DNA of 64,000 bases. Source: Pseudomonas sp. EpS/L25. Lineage in GTDB: Bacteria > Pseudomonadota > Gammaproteobacteria > Pseudomonadales > Pseudomonadaceae. The DNA is taken from NCBI RefSeq assembly GCF_001512295.1, contig NZ_LNUP01000014.1, forward strand, positions 149,857-213,856. Direction: 5' to 3'. Below are positions 38,352-46,828 of the stretch, piece after piece (within the stretch, counting starts at the first letter, position 1; the number at the start of each line of letters is the position of its first letter). The position numbers and the translations under genes are program-made. The notes under the pieces are model-generated. The model did no database searches. It was not told the origin of the DNA and was given only the letters and a program-made list of their open reading frames with translations.

Positions 38352-38519
38352 GGCCTCGACTCGTCAAAAGCTCGGCCCGCGTTGGCGGACCCGTCAAAAG
38401 AATGCTCTTCGCAGAGCGTGCTGCAGCTTCGGAGGCAAGCATCGCGCCAAACACGGGCGATCTTCGCACTCTGAGGTGTCTGAGGCCCGTGGCGAACATT
38501 AACCAACGCTCCGATAAGT

Positions 38520-38553
38520 CCCCTCTCCCTCCGGGAGAAAGCTAGGGTGAGGG
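38520..38553. repeat. Short palindromic repeat in the pilB-pilC gap
   Basis: Imperfect hairpin made of CCCTCTCCCTCCGGGAGA and GCTAGGGTGAGGG, of the CCCTCTCCC...GGGTGAGGG type scattered through many Pseudomonas genomes. It starts 7 bases past the pilB stop and might stabilise the mRNA end or weakly terminate. The rest of the 208-base gap shows nothing recognisable. Confidence 0.6.
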
Positions 38554-38559
38554 AGTCTG

Positions 38560-40260
38560 TCAGTCCTTGGTCACCCGGTTGATCTCTTCCAGACTGGTAA
38601 TCCCCTGCATCGCCTTCACCAGGCCAGACCGCCGCAGGTCATTGAAGCCCTCCGCTCTCATCCGCACCGAGATTTCGATGGAGTTGCCCTCCTCCATGAT
38701 CATCTGCTGCAGCGCCGGGGTGATCTTCACCACCTCATAGATCCCCACTCGCCCACGGTAGCCGGCGTTGCACTCTTCGCAGCCAATGGGCTGGTAGAGG
38801 GTGAAACTACCCACCTCATCCTCCCTGAATCCTTCGGCCAGCAGCGCCTCATGGGGCACCTCGTGAACACGCTTGCACTTGTTGCAGAGCTTGCGGGCCA
38901 GACGCTGGGCGATGATCAGGTTGACCGAGGTCGCCAGGTTGAAGGCTGGCACGCCCATGTTGCGCAGGCGCGTCAGGGTTTCCGCCGCGCTATTGGTGTG
39001 CAGGGTCGACATCACCATGTGACCGGTCTGAGCCGCCTTGATGGCGATCTCAGCGGTCTCCAGGTCACGGATCTCGCCCACCATGATCACATCGGGATCC
39101 TGACGCAGGAAGGCGCGTAGCGCCTGGGAAAAGTCCAATCCCTGCCGCGGATTGACGTTGACCTGGTTGATGCCTTCCAAGTTGATTTCCACCGGATCTT
39201 CCGCCGTGGAAATGTTGATATCGTCGGTGTTGAGAATATTCAGGCCGGTGTAGAGCGATACCGTCTTACCCGAACCCGTAGGGCCGGTCACCAGGATCAT
39301 TCCCTGAGGCTGCTTGAGTGCCTGCAGATAGAGCTGCTTTTGTGCATCCTCGTAGCCCAGCGCATCGATCCCCATCTGGGCGCTGGAAGAGTCGAGAATC
39401 CGCATCACGATCTTCTCGCCCCAAAGGGTAGGCAAGGTGTTGACCCGAAAATCGATGGACTTGGTCTTGGACACCTTGAGCTTGACCCGTCCGTCCTGAG
39501 GCTTGCGGCGCTCGGAGATATCCATGTTGGACATCACCTTGAGCCGCGCCGAGATCCGCGAGACCAATTGCACCGGTGGCCGCGCGACCTCGTGCAGGAC
39601 GCCATCGGTACGGAAACGCACCCGGTACATCTTTTCATAGGGCTCGAAATGAAGGTCGGACGAGCCCTTCTTGATAGCATCCAGCAACATCTTATTGACG
39701 AACTTGACCACCGGCGCATCGTCGGCATCGGTTCCGGCTACCGCTTCCTGAGGGCGCTCACCACCCTCCAAGTCAACTTCCAGATCTATATCGCCAAGAT
39801 CCAGCCCGCCGGTCCCCCCATCGAGATACTTTTCGATGGCCTGGTGCAGCTTGTCGTCCTCGACCAGTACCACCTCGACAGCGAGCTTGCTGCCAAAGGA
39901 CACATCGTTGATAGCCTGTTGGTTGGTCGGATCGGAGAGCGCAATGAAGAGCTTGTTGCCCCTTTTGCTTAACGGCAGAAAATGATGCTGCTGCATCAGC
40001 TTCTCGTTGACGATGTCCTTGGGCAACTGATCTTTGTCGATGGCGGCGAGATCGAGGAAAGGCACGCCGAACTCCTGGGCTGCCAACTCCGCCAGAGGAC
40101 GACTCTGCACCAGCCGCTGCTGAACGAGATAGGTCACCAGGGGTACCTTGGCTTGCTTGGCCTTGACCAGCGCTTGCTGGGCTGCCGGTTCAGCCAGGAG
40201 TTGCGCGTCTACCAGCTGCCGCGCCAGTCCCGAAAGCATCACCGTCTCGTTCATAGTCAT
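38560..40260 (-). CDS. pilB: Type IV pilus extension ATPase PilB
   Basis: Cytoplasmic hexameric ATPase of 566 aa that drives pilus growth. It has the N-terminal MshEN/GspE-N domain (LVTYLVQQRLVQSRPLAELA), Walker A VTGPTGSGKTVSLYTGL, Asp box and Walker B DPDVIMVGEIRDLETA, and a four-cysteine zinc site in LCNKCKRVHEVPHE and IGCEECNAGYRGRVGIYEVV. The start may be ATG at 40260 or 40254; both have a GGGG or AAGG upstream. Divergent from pilA. Confidence 0.96.
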   Translation of the reverse strand: MTMNETVMLSGLARQLVDAQLLAEPAAQQALVKAKQAKVPLVTYLVQQRLVQSRPLAELAAQEFGVPFLDLAAIDKDQLPKDIVNEKLMQQHHFLPLSKRGNKLFIALSDPTNQQAINDVSFGSKLAVEVVLVEDDKLHQAIEKYLDGGTGGLDLGDIDLEVDLEGGERPQEAVAGTDADDAPVVKFVNKMLLDAIKKGSSDLHFEPYEKMYRVRFRTDGVLHEVARPPVQLVSRISARLKVMSNMDISERRKPQDGRVKLKVSKTKSIDFRVNTLPTLWGEKIVMRILDSSSAQMGIDALGYEDAQKQLYLQALKQPQGMILVTGPTGSGKTVSLYTGLNILNTDDINISTAEDPVEINLEGINQVNVNPRQGLDFSQALRAFLRQDPDVIMVGEIRDLETAEIAIKAAQTGHMVMSTLHTNSAAETLTRLRNMGVPAFNLATSVNLIIAQRLARKLCNKCKRVHEVPHEALLAEGFREDEVGSFTLYQPIGCEECNAGYRGRVGIYEVVKITPALQQMIMEEGNSIEISVRMRAEGFNDLRRSGLVKAMQGITSLEEINRVTKD

Positions 40261-40403
40261 CCCCACCCTTGGCTAGAGTCAGCGTTATAGCACTGCCAAA
40301 GGTGCCCGCAAAATGGCGTCAAGCAGCTGACATTTTTTGTCACGACCTGCCCCTTTACTGACCTTTGCCTCACAAAAAACGTGCTGTAGTCGCCACTTTT
40401 CTT

Positions 40404-40419
40404 TGGCACGCCCTATGCT
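40404..40419 (+). promoter_or_regulatory. Sigma-54 promoter of pilA
   Basis: TGGCACGCCCTATGCT: the invariant GG (40405-40406) and GC (40417-40418) are 12 bases apart as required for RpoN, and 48 bases before the pilA start. A TTGTCACG sequence upstream near 40337 resembles the TGTC core of PilR sites. In P. aeruginosa pilA is transcribed by RpoN with PilSR, which are not encoded in this window. Confidence 0.8.
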
Positions 40420-40466
40420 ATACCTCAAACAGGCATGTTGGCCTGACCCAACCTCGGAGATTTGGA

Positions 40467-40988
40467 ATGAAAGCTCAGAAAGGCTTTACCTTGATCGAGC
40501 TGATGATCGTGGTGGCGATCATCGGTATTTTGGCTGCCGTAGCAATTCCTGCTTATCAGGACTACACAATCCGTAGTCGGGTGGCGGAAGGAATGACCTT
40601 CGCTTCCGAAGCGAAGATAGTAGTCGCGGACAACGCCGCGAACGCAACCCCTGCAGCGAACGGCGGCCTGGGGGCTGGCTATCGCACTGGTAACGCTACT
40701 ACCTGCACCGCTGCAGGTACCTGCACCAATCCCATAGGCTCGAACAATGTCACCAACGTGGCGATAACCACAGCAAGTGGCGTTATTACCGTCGCCTACA
40801 CTACACGCGTCGCTGCTGCTGGGGCTAACCAGATCGTCTTCGTACCCCAAGCAAACGGTGCGGCGCTCGTAGCGGGCACTCCGCCAGCCGATCCGATCAT
40901 CTGGACCTGCTTTGCGGCAGGCAAGACTGGCGCTCCGGGCGGTGCTACCCTGCTTGGCAAATTCGCGCCGGCAGAATGCAGAAGCTAA
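40467..40988 (+). CDS. pilA: Type IV major pilin PilA
   Basis: A 173-aa prepilin with leader MKAQKG cleaved before [21 protein letters not shown]5 of the mature protein is present. The head domain has four cysteines (C80, C86, C148, C171); the pair 148-171 near the C-terminus is the usual D-loop, while 80-86 would close a small extra loop. The start at 40467 gives the normal 6-residue leader. GC is lower than the genome average, as is common for pilin genes that change by exchange. The sequence ends with CRS. Confidence 0.95.
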   Translation: MKAQKGFTLIELMIVVAIIGILAAVAIPAYQDYTIRSRVAEGMTFASEAKIVVADNAANATPAANGGLGAGYRTGNATTCTAAGTCTNPIGSNNVTNVAITTASGVITVAYTTRVAAAGANQIVFVPQANGAALVAGTPPADPIIWTCFAAGKTGAPGGATLLGKFAPAECRS

Positions 40989-41001
40989 ATAGCTAGACCT
41001 C

Positions 41002-41029
41002 AAAAGGGCTGCATATGCAGCCTTTTTTT
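41002..41029 (+). terminator. Terminator between pilA and the accessory gene
   Basis: Perfect stem GGCTGCAT-ATGCAGCC (41007-41022) with A4 before and T7 after, 14 bases beyond the pilA stop. It would cut most transcripts, leaving low read-through into the accessory gene, whose ribosome site GGAGACCGG starts directly after the T-tract. Confidence 0.9.
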
Positions 41030-41038
41030 GGAGACCGG

Positions 41039-41713
41039 ATGGACGTTTCGCTCAATAGAAAGCCTGTAACCTATTTTGCATTAGCAAGCCTTGCTCTAGG
41101 GACTGTACTCATTGGCCGATGGACGTACTTTCAAGCAGATATCGCACTAATACTTCGCACCGAAATATTAATATATTATGCAGGCGTAATACTCATTGGA
41201 CCAGTGATCGAGCTGATTTTAAAACCCAAAAATAGCAAACTAGAGAAAACTCTCGAAAAGACGGTACTGCTACTCTTTATATCAATATTTTCCTTGTATG
41301 CCCTCCATAGTATAAAGCAAAAAAGCCCCCGTATCGCAATATACGAAATTGACATCATTAGAATCTATAGCACTGAAGAAACTTCGCAGATAAACCTCGA
41401 TTCAGCAACCCCTCTGCTGCAAAGATCACCGATGGGAATAGAGACCCTGGCGGTCCGGCGCTCAAAAAACAGCGATGAACTTCTTGAAGGCGTAATGCTC
41501 GAGTCCCAGGGAGTGAATTATGCGCTCCAAAGAAAGCGATGGACCACGGTAACAAGTCAGAGCGAAAGCATCACCAAAAACAAAAGACTCTGCAATCATA
41601 TCCGTCCTGACGATCAGAAAAAAGATGATTGCTTCGCCGCGACATTTAAAGGGAAAACCTTGATCGCCAAGATAGATGACCACAACCTTTTGGTGAGCGT
41701 GGAGGCACCTTAG
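41039..41713 (+). CDS. TfpZ-like pilin accessory protein, perhaps truncated
   Basis: A 224-aa membrane protein directly behind pilA. It has two or three N-terminal helices (TYFALASLALGTVLIG, IYYAGVILIGPVIELIL, TVLLLFISIFSLYALHSI) and a periplasmic C-terminal domain. The run GPVIELILKPKN, then KSPRIAIYEIDIIRIYS, resembles the TfpZ/FimB-type accessory proteins found behind pilin genes; this is recalled, not searched. The gene is strikingly AT-rich, with many ATA and AGA codons, unlike its neighbours, so it is probably acquired. Its TAG stop is formed inside an IS5-type end, so the natural C-terminus may be lost. The start has GGAG at a good distance. Confidence 0.65.
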   Translation: MDVSLNRKPVTYFALASLALGTVLIGRWTYFQADIALILRTEILIYYAGVILIGPVIELILKPKNSKLEKTLEKTVLLLFISIFSLYALHSIKQKSPRIAIYEIDIIRIYSTEETSQINLDSATPLLQRSPMGIETLAVRRSKNSDELLEGVMLESQGVNYALQRKRWTTVTSQSESITKNKRLCNHIRPDDQKKDDCFAATFKGKTLIAKIDDHNLLVSVEAP

Positions 41714-41850
41714 GCTCTGTACGAAAAATACTGGCGCAGACAGCGCAGCGTGCAAGCGAGCGTGACCATCGCCGCGAAACTTTTTGCCAGCTTGTCGTAG
41801 CGAGTGCCGATCCTGCGACTCTCCTTCAGCCAGCCGAACATCGCGTGGAA
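41710..41850 (-). pseudogene. IS5-family transposase remnant (C-terminal end only)
   Basis: Read on the minus strand the frame gives FGWLKESRRIGTRYDKLAKS, then FAAMVTLACTLRCLRQYFSY and RA before a stop, a typical IS5-family transposase C-terminus. The IS end itself (TAGGCTCTGTACGAAAAA) forms the last codons. Upstream of about 41850 the frame is lost and no second end is found before 42120. The rest of the gap to 42120 has a REP sequence and otherwise nothing recognised. Confidence 0.8.
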
Positions 41851-41958
41851 AACCCGCCAAGGTAGCCCTGATCGCCTGCCTACGCGTCTTGCTGATTCGG
41901 CTCAATGCCATGCTCAGGGACGGTACTCCTTGGCGATCTGAGCCCGCTTGAGAAGACA

Positions 41959-42009
41959 GTTGCTCCTACAAAAGCATTACGCCCTGTAGGAGCGGCCCAT
42001 GGCCGCGAT
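41959..42009. repeat. REP sequence, with a partial inverted partner
   Basis: GTAGGAGCGGCCCATGGCC followed by GCGAT (41986-42009) is a Pseudomonas REP. A short inverted GTTGCTCCTAC lies 15 bases to the left, so this may be a damaged REP doublet. The same REP occurs as a complete doublet at 56365-56429. Confidence 0.8.
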
Positions 42010-42120
42010 CATTACCCCCTCGTTGATTCCTTCGGCATAACCAAAGCGCCTTTTATTCTTTCTCCTGCGGGTCGTCCATCGGCACTATCGGCTCTCCCCT
42101 TTCGTCCGCGGAGCTCCGTC

Positions 42121-42681
42121 ATGACCCGCTATCTCATCCTCCCCGGCTGGCAAGGTTCCGGCCCCGAGCACTGGCAGACCCACTGGCAACGGCGCCTACC
42201 GGATGCCCGCCGCGTCGAGCAGGACGACTGGCAACGCCCCGATCCGCAACGCTGGGTGAACAGCCTCGACCGGGCCATCGCCAGTTCGCCCTCCCCCGTG
42301 GTGCTGATCGCCCACAGCCTGGGTTGCGTGACCGTCGCGCGCTGGGCGGCCAGCGCCACGGTGGCGCGGCGGCAGCGGGTGCTGGCGGCGCTGTTGGTCG
42401 CGCCGGCCGACGTGGAACGCCAAGGCTGCCCGGCGGAACTGGTAGGTTTCGCACCCTTGCCTCGCCAGCCGCTGCCCTTCCCGTCGCGGGTGGTGACCTC
42501 GGACAACGACCACGCCATCAGCCTGCCGCGGGCCGAAGCCCTGGCGCGGGACTGGGGCAGTGAGCTGGACGTGCTGCCGGGCGCCGGCCATATCAATACC
42601 CGCTCCGGACACCGGCAATGGGAAGAGGGGCTGGTCTATCTGGCCAAGCTGGGCTCGCATCAGGGCCTGCGGGTCGCCTGA
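42121..42681 (+). CDS. RBBP9/YdeN-family alpha/beta hydrolase
   Basis: A 186-aa serine hydrolase-like protein starting MTRYLILPGWQGSGPEHWQT, the family opening. The nucleophile is in IAHSLGCVTVARW, the acid probably in TSDNDHAISL, and the histidine in LPGAGHINTRSG. Substrates of bacterial members are unknown. The frame is open upstream to 41905 across the REP, but ATG 42121 is the family start. It is convergent with the T2SS operon, 14 bases away. Confidence 0.9.
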   Translation: MTRYLILPGWQGSGPEHWQTHWQRRLPDARRVEQDDWQRPDPQRWVNSLDRAIASSPSPVVLIAHSLGCVTVARWAASATVARRQRVLAALLVAPADVERQGCPAELVGFAPLPRQPLPFPSRVVTSDNDHAISLPRAEALARDWGSELDVLPGAGHINTRSGHRQWEEGLVYLAKLGSHQGLRVA

Positions 42682-42695
42682 GCACGCCTGGCTGA

Positions 42696-43388
42696 TCAGA
42701 AACGCCCCGACACCTGGGTCTGGCCGGCCTTGAGCCAGCCGATACCCTGCAGCACAGGGGCGAGTTCGCTGCCCGGTTGGGCGCTACCCTGAACCTGTCC
42801 GCGCCAGTTGGCCAGGCTCAGGCGCAGTTCCAGACGATGCTGACCAGTGCGCTCGAAGACGCCCTGCAACCAGGGTGCGGTCTGGCAATCCACCTGCAGC
42901 CGGGCTTCGCCCAGGGCAAGGCGGCGAGGTACCAGAATCTGCAGGCCATCCCCCTGCCAGCTGCCGCTGGCCGCCTGGCAACGCCGCCAGCTGCCTTCCA
43001 GGCGCACCGCGCCGAGCAACCGACCGGCGAGTAGCGTGCTACCGGGTGTCTGCAACCAGCGCAGGTCGCCACCGGTGAGCTCGGCTCGCCACTGCCAGGG
43101 CCAGCCGCTCAGGGTCAGCCCCCAGGGCGCAGCCGCAGGCTCACCCACCGCAATCTGCAGTCGGCCTGGCCAGCGCAGTTGCCACTGCCAGGGGCCGGCC
43201 CCGCCGCCCGGCCAGTCGAGGCGCTGCAGGTCGCCGCCGAGCAGCGAACCCTGCAGGCCGACCGGGGTGACCTGGGGCGGCAGGAGCCGCGGCAGCCAGT
43301 CCGCCGCGGGCCAATAGAGCAGGCAACCCAGGGTGAAGATCAGCAGGGCGAACAAGGTCAACGCCATACGCCTGAACCAGCGGATCAT
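42696..43388 (-). CDS. gspN: Type II secretion protein GspN
   Basis: A 230-aa protein with one N-terminal helix (MALTLFALLIFTLGCLLYW) and a periplasmic, tryptophan-rich beta domain, matching the T2SSN family. GspN is present in only some T2SS and its role is unclear. Last gene of the operon, overlapping gspM by 4 bases. Confidence 0.88.
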   Translation of the reverse strand: MIRWFRRMALTLFALLIFTLGCLLYWPAADWLPRLLPPQVTPVGLQGSLLGGDLQRLDWPGGGAGPWQWQLRWPGRLQIAVGEPAAAPWGLTLSGWPWQWRAELTGGDLRWLQTPGSTLLAGRLLGAVRLEGSWRRCQAASGSWQGDGLQILVPRRLALGEARLQVDCQTAPWLQGVFERTGQHRLELRLSLANWRGQVQGSAQPGSELAPVLQGIGWLKAGQTQVSGRF

Positions 43389-43807
43389 GGCGCCCGCCCC
43401 GTCAGCACCGCGAGCACTTCCAGTTCGAAGGTCACGCCGTTCGACTGGCTGCTGATCTTGAGCGTCCGCGGTAGCCAGCCCCGCGTGCGCGCCCAGGCCT
43501 GCAGCCGCTCGACGGCGCCCACGTCCGTGGCTTCGCCACGCAGCTGCCAGGCCGGCTCGGCCAGGGTCAGGGCGCTGAAGGTCACCCCGCTCACGGCCCC
43601 GCGCCAGTCCGCTTCTTGCAGGGGCTGGGCGACGGGCAGGGCGCGGGCCTGGTCGGCGAGCTGGGACCAGTCCGCCGTGACTGGACGGCTGCCGGGCGTC
43701 GGTCGCAGCAGCAGGATGGTGGCCAGCACCAGAATGACCAGGCCGCCCAGGGCCAAGCGGCGGCGCTCGGCGGACAGGCCTTGCCAGCGTTGCAGGATGG
43801 AGGTCAT
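43385..43807 (-). CDS. gspM: Type II secretion protein GspM
   Basis: A 140-aa bitopic inner-membrane protein: short cytoplasmic start, helix RRLALGGLVILVLATILLL, and a ferredoxin-like periplasmic domain. It pairs with GspL in the inner-membrane platform. Sequence similarity in this family is low, so the call rests on architecture and position. Starts inside the gspL stop (4-base overlap). Confidence 0.85.
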   Translation of the reverse strand: MTSILQRWQGLSAERRRLALGGLVILVLATILLLRPTPGSRPVTADWSQLADQARALPVAQPLQEADWRGAVSGVTFSALTLAEPAWQLRGEATDVGAVERLQAWARTRGWLPRTLKISSQSNGVTFELEVLAVLTGRAP

Positions 43808-44970
43808 GGTCCTTTCTCCATGGCAGTGGCCAGGCGCAGGGTCAGGCGGTTGGCCTGCCGCTGCCCTTGCAAGGCGTCGAATTCCGGGACCAGCCGGTTG
43901 CGCAGGGCCTGGTCCAGGCTGGCCGGTCCGTCCAGCGCCACCCGAATGCCCTGTTCGTCCAGCGACCACTCCACCAGCCGCAGACCCGGCTGGGCGGCCA
44001 AGGCGGCCCCGAGGGGACCGCCCAGGCGCTGCCAGAGGCGCCAGCGCTCTTCCAACTGGCGCTGGGTGCGCCCGGCCAGTTGGAGTTCCCGCGCTGCGCG
44101 GCCAGCCTCGAGCCGCTCACTGGCCAGCCCCAGGCGCTGGGCGACATAGTGCCGGTCCGCCTGGGCCTGGCGCCAAGGCTGGAGCTGTTGCAGCCCCAGA
44201 TGCACCGCGGCCAGCACGGCGGCAGCGGCCATACCCAGTACCAGCGACCGAGGCAGACCGAGGGTGGGCAGGGTCCGCCGCCGGCCCTGGCGTGGCCAAA
44301 GATCCTGGGGCGTGACGCCCTTGGCGGGCCGGGGCCAGAGGTCATCCCGGGTCTCGTTCGAGGCCGGCGTGAGGAGCGCGGTCAGGTCAGGCGGCAGACT
44401 GGCTTCGAGGGCGCGCGGCCAGGTCAGCCAGAGCTCCCGGTCGTCGACGCGGGTCTTGAATCTCAGGCTGTCACCCAGGCGCAAGCCGATCCCGCCCTCG
44501 GTGGTCGGCTCAGGCAACAGCTGGAAGTCGACCCAGCAGGCCGCCACCGTCCAGCCGCAGGCGGCGCAGTGTTCGCGCCAGGCGTCCAGCAGCGTCCGAT
44601 CCAGCGCCAGCAGGCGCAGCCGGCCAGGGGCACGACCCAGGCAGACCAGGTGCTGGCCGCTGGCGTCCGCCAGCAGGTGGTCTTCCAGCAGCAGCCCCCA
44701 TTCGTGGGGACGCAGCCCCTTGGGCGCGGCGACGTCGAACAGGCTGCAGTCTTCGCCGTGCAGCAGCAGGGTCACCGGCTGGGCGCTCGCTGGCAGCGCT
44801 GTCGCGGCTTGGAGCTGGTCATCCTGGAGGCGCGCCGCCACCAGTGGATTGTCCGGACCGGGCGGACCGGGGCGACGCGTGCGCAGCAGCAGGCGTTCGC
44901 CGCTACGGGGCGGGCTGAGCGCGCGGCGCCAGAGGGGCAGATGGCGACCGAGGGTCAAGGAGGCGTGCAT
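43804..44970 (-). CDS. gspL: Type II secretion protein GspL
   Basis: A 388-aa inner-membrane protein that links the GspE ATPase to the platform. The N-terminal two thirds form the actin-like cytoplasmic domain (KGLRPHEWGLLLEDHLLADA is a family hallmark), followed by helix LVLGMAAAAVLAAVHLGL near residue 255 and a periplasmic domain. The start at 44970 leaves a 4-base gap to gspJ; gspK, normally found here, is missing and lies at 56440 instead. Confidence 0.9.
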   Translation of the reverse strand: MHASLTLGRHLPLWRRALSPPRSGERLLLRTRRPGPPGPDNPLVAARLQDDQLQAATALPASAQPVTLLLHGEDCSLFDVAAPKGLRPHEWGLLLEDHLLADASGQHLVCLGRAPGRLRLLALDRTLLDAWREHCAACGWTVAACWVDFQLLPEPTTEGGIGLRLGDSLRFKTRVDDRELWLTWPRALEASLPPDLTALLTPASNETRDDLWPRPAKGVTPQDLWPRQGRRRTLPTLGLPRSLVLGMAAAAVLAAVHLGLQQLQPWRQAQADRHYVAQRLGLASERLEAGRAARELQLAGRTQRQLEERWRLWQRLGGPLGAALAAQPGLRLVEWSLDEQGIRVALDGPASLDQALRNRLVPEFDALQGQRQANRLTLRLATAMEKGP

Positions 44971-44974
44971 GGCA

Positions 44975-45562
44975 TCAACCTGTCTGAGGCAGAGCGAAGG
45001 TGCAGACATAGCCGGCACCCTGGAGGGTGAAGGTCAGCCGTATCCCATTGGCGGGCTCGGTCTGGGGCGGATAGGCGAGCCAGCGCCCGCCGCCATGGAA
45101 TTCCAGTTGCAGGCGTTCGACGCCGGGCTGGTCGAGGACAGTTTGCCAGGCAGGAGTGTCCACCGCGTCCAGCTCGGCGCTGCGCCAGAGCCGCAGGCGC
45201 TCCTGGGCGGCGTCCCATTCCAGGCGTTGACGGCGCAACCGACCGGCGCCCTGCTCCGCGCCGAGCGGCAAGGCATCCAGGGCGACCCAGTCCAGCCGGT
45301 TTTCGGCGGGGCGCCAGTCCAGCGGGGCGTTGTGCAACGGCCGGCGGTGTTCTTGCAGCGGGCGCAGGACCAGACCACCCAGGCGCCGGTCCAGCAGGCC
45401 GCAGAAGTCCAGCACCCGGGCGTTGGTCGACTCCCGCGCGGCCAGGCGACCGCGGGCATCGAGCCAGAGATTGACCAGGTTGCCGAGCAGCACGGCGAGC
45501 AGCGCCGTGAGGGCGATGGCCAGCAGCACCTCGATCAGGGTCATGCCCTGCTGGTGCTTCAT
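44975..45562 (-). CDS. gspJ: Type II secretion minor pseudopilin GspJ
   Basis: A 195-aa pseudopilin with leader MKHQQG before MTLIEVLLAIALTALLAVL; the glutamate at position 5 is present. GspJ caps the pseudopilus tip together with GspI and GspK. It overlaps gspI by 4 bases. The long upstream frame to 45934 is a shadow of gspI. Confidence 0.92.
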   Translation of the reverse strand: MKHQQGMTLIEVLLAIALTALLAVLLGNLVNLWLDARGRLAARESTNARVLDFCGLLDRRLGGLVLRPLQEHRRPLHNAPLDWRPAENRLDWVALDALPLGAEQGAGRLRRQRLEWDAAQERLRLWRSAELDAVDTPAWQTVLDQPGVERLQLEFHGGGRWLAYPPQTEPANGIRLTFTLQGAGYVCTFALPQTG

Positions 45563-45903
45563 GGGCGCGCCCCGGTGTAGACCGGCCAGTCGCCCAGGGC
45601 ACGGCTGTGGGCGGCATCGGCATAGAGCGACAGGCGCTGCGTGCCCAGGGGGCCGCCCTCGTCGTCCAGACGCCAGTAGCAGCGCTCGCCGCCCTGGCTC
45701 AGTTCGCCCTGGTCGGCGGTAGGGCCTTCCACCTGCCAGCGGGCGGTGAGCTCGCGGGCGCAGAGCTGGGCCAGCTCGCGGGACTGGGCGACGCCGGCGA
45801 TGTCCAGCCGCTGGCCGATCACCTGGCTGACGCCCACCGCCATGAAGGCGACGATGGCCAGGGCCACCAGCACCTCGAGCAAGGTGAAGCCGCTCTGCCT
45901 CAT
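45559..45903 (-). CDS. gspI: Type II secretion minor pseudopilin GspI
   Basis: A 114-aa pseudopilin with leader MRQSG before FTLLEVLVALAIVAFMAVGV. Short head domain with C residues in LAQLCARELTARW and ERCYWRLDDEG. Normal length for GspI. Overlaps gspH and gspJ by 4 bases each. Confidence 0.92.
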   Translation of the reverse strand: MRQSGFTLLEVLVALAIVAFMAVGVSQVIGQRLDIAGVAQSRELAQLCARELTARWQVEGPTADQGELSQGGERCYWRLDDEGGPLGTQRLSLYADAAHSRALGDWPVYTGARP

Positions 45904-46358
45904 GGCCGTTCCACCGCGGCGCGACCGCGCGCATCCACCGTCAGCAGCCACTGCCGCTCTTCCTCGGCGAAGGCCAGGCGCTGTGGGCGGGTATCGCCGT
46001 TCGGCCACCAGATCAGCCGCGGCTGCGCGCCCACCGGCTCGGCCAATCGCAAGTCGCTGGGCCAGCGCCCGTCGGGCAGATCGGCACTGGCCAGGGGTTG
46101 CCAGCGCGGGCCCTGGGCATCGGCCACCAGCTGCAGATAGCGAAAGCCGGTGGCGTCGGCCTGCCAGCCGAGGATGCGGCCGCTGCGGCGAGCGGTGTCC
46201 CGTGCCAGCTGGAAGTCGCTCGCCAGGCTTTCCAGCCGCCATTGCCCGGCCGGACTGCCGCCGCCCAGGCGCGCCACGCCCACCGCCGTGAGCAGGCCGA
46301 CGATCAAGAGCACGACCATCAGCTCCAGCAGGGTGAAGCCATCCTGTCGCCCTGGCAT
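45900..46358 (-). CDS. gspH: Type II secretion minor pseudopilin GspH
   Basis: A 152-aa pseudopilin with leader MPGRQDG before FTLLELMVVLLIVGLLTAVG. It joins the tip complex (I, J, K) to the GspG shaft. The stop overlaps gspI by 4 bases; 6 bases separate it from gspG. Confidence 0.92.
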   Translation of the reverse strand: MPGRQDGFTLLELMVVLLIVGLLTAVGVARLGGGSPAGQWRLESLASDFQLARDTARRSGRILGWQADATGFRYLQLVADAQGPRWQPLASADLPDGRWPSDLRLAEPVGAQPRLIWWPNGDTRPQRLAFAEEERQWLLTVDARGRAAVERP

Positions 46359-46364
46359 GGTGAC

Positions 46365-46805
46365 TCAGAGGGTCCAGTTGCCGATGTCGGCATCGCTGCC
46401 CTCGCCGCCTTCGCGACCGTCGGCGCCGAGGGTGTAGAGATCCACCCGACCGTGCTCGCCGGGGATACGGTAGCGATAGGCGGCGCCCCAGGGGTCTTCC
46501 GGCAGGCGGCGGATATAGCCGTCGGCGCGATAGTTGCGCGGTTCGGGGGCCTGGGTCGGCTTGCTCACCAGGGCGGCCAGGCCCTGCTCGGCGGTGGGAT
46601 AGCGCAGGTTGTCCAGGCGATACATGTCCAGCGCCTGCTCCAGGCTGGCGAGGTCGGCGCGGGCCTTCTGCTGCATGGCCTTGTCCTGGTTGTCCAGCAC
46701 GTTGGGCGCGACGATGGCCACCAGCAGGCCGATGATGAAGATCACCACCATGATCTCGATGAGGGTGAAGCCGGCCTGGCGGCCGGGTACGGCGTGGGTG
46801 CGCAT
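46365..46805 (-). CDS. gspG: Type II secretion major pseudopilin GspG
   Basis: A 146-aa major pseudopilin. Leader ending RQAG before FTLIEIMVVIFIIGLLVAIV, conserved APNVLDNQDKAMQQKARADL and the calcium-site region near the C-terminus (LGADGREGGEGSDADIGNW) are diagnostic. The start at 46805 has AAGGAG upstream; the frame is open eight codons further (MRPKETFA). Confidence 0.96.
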   Translation of the reverse strand: MRTHAVPGRQAGFTLIEIMVVIFIIGLLVAIVAPNVLDNQDKAMQQKARADLASLEQALDMYRLDNLRYPTAEQGLAALVSKPTQAPEPRNYRADGYIRRLPEDPWGAAYRYRIPGEHGRVDLYTLGADGREGGEGSDADIGNWTL

Positions 46806-46828
46806 CGCGAAAGTCTCCTTGGGGCGCA

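Noticed and set aside
40989-41038. tRNA gene behind pilA
   Set aside because: pilA in P. aeruginosa is followed by a tRNA-Thr gene; here only a terminator and the accessory gene are found, with no cloverleaf.
41462-41911. 149-codon minus-strand ORF overlapping the accessory gene and the IS remnant
   Set aside because: It is in a different frame from the real transposase fragment and reads antisense through the TfpZ-like gene.
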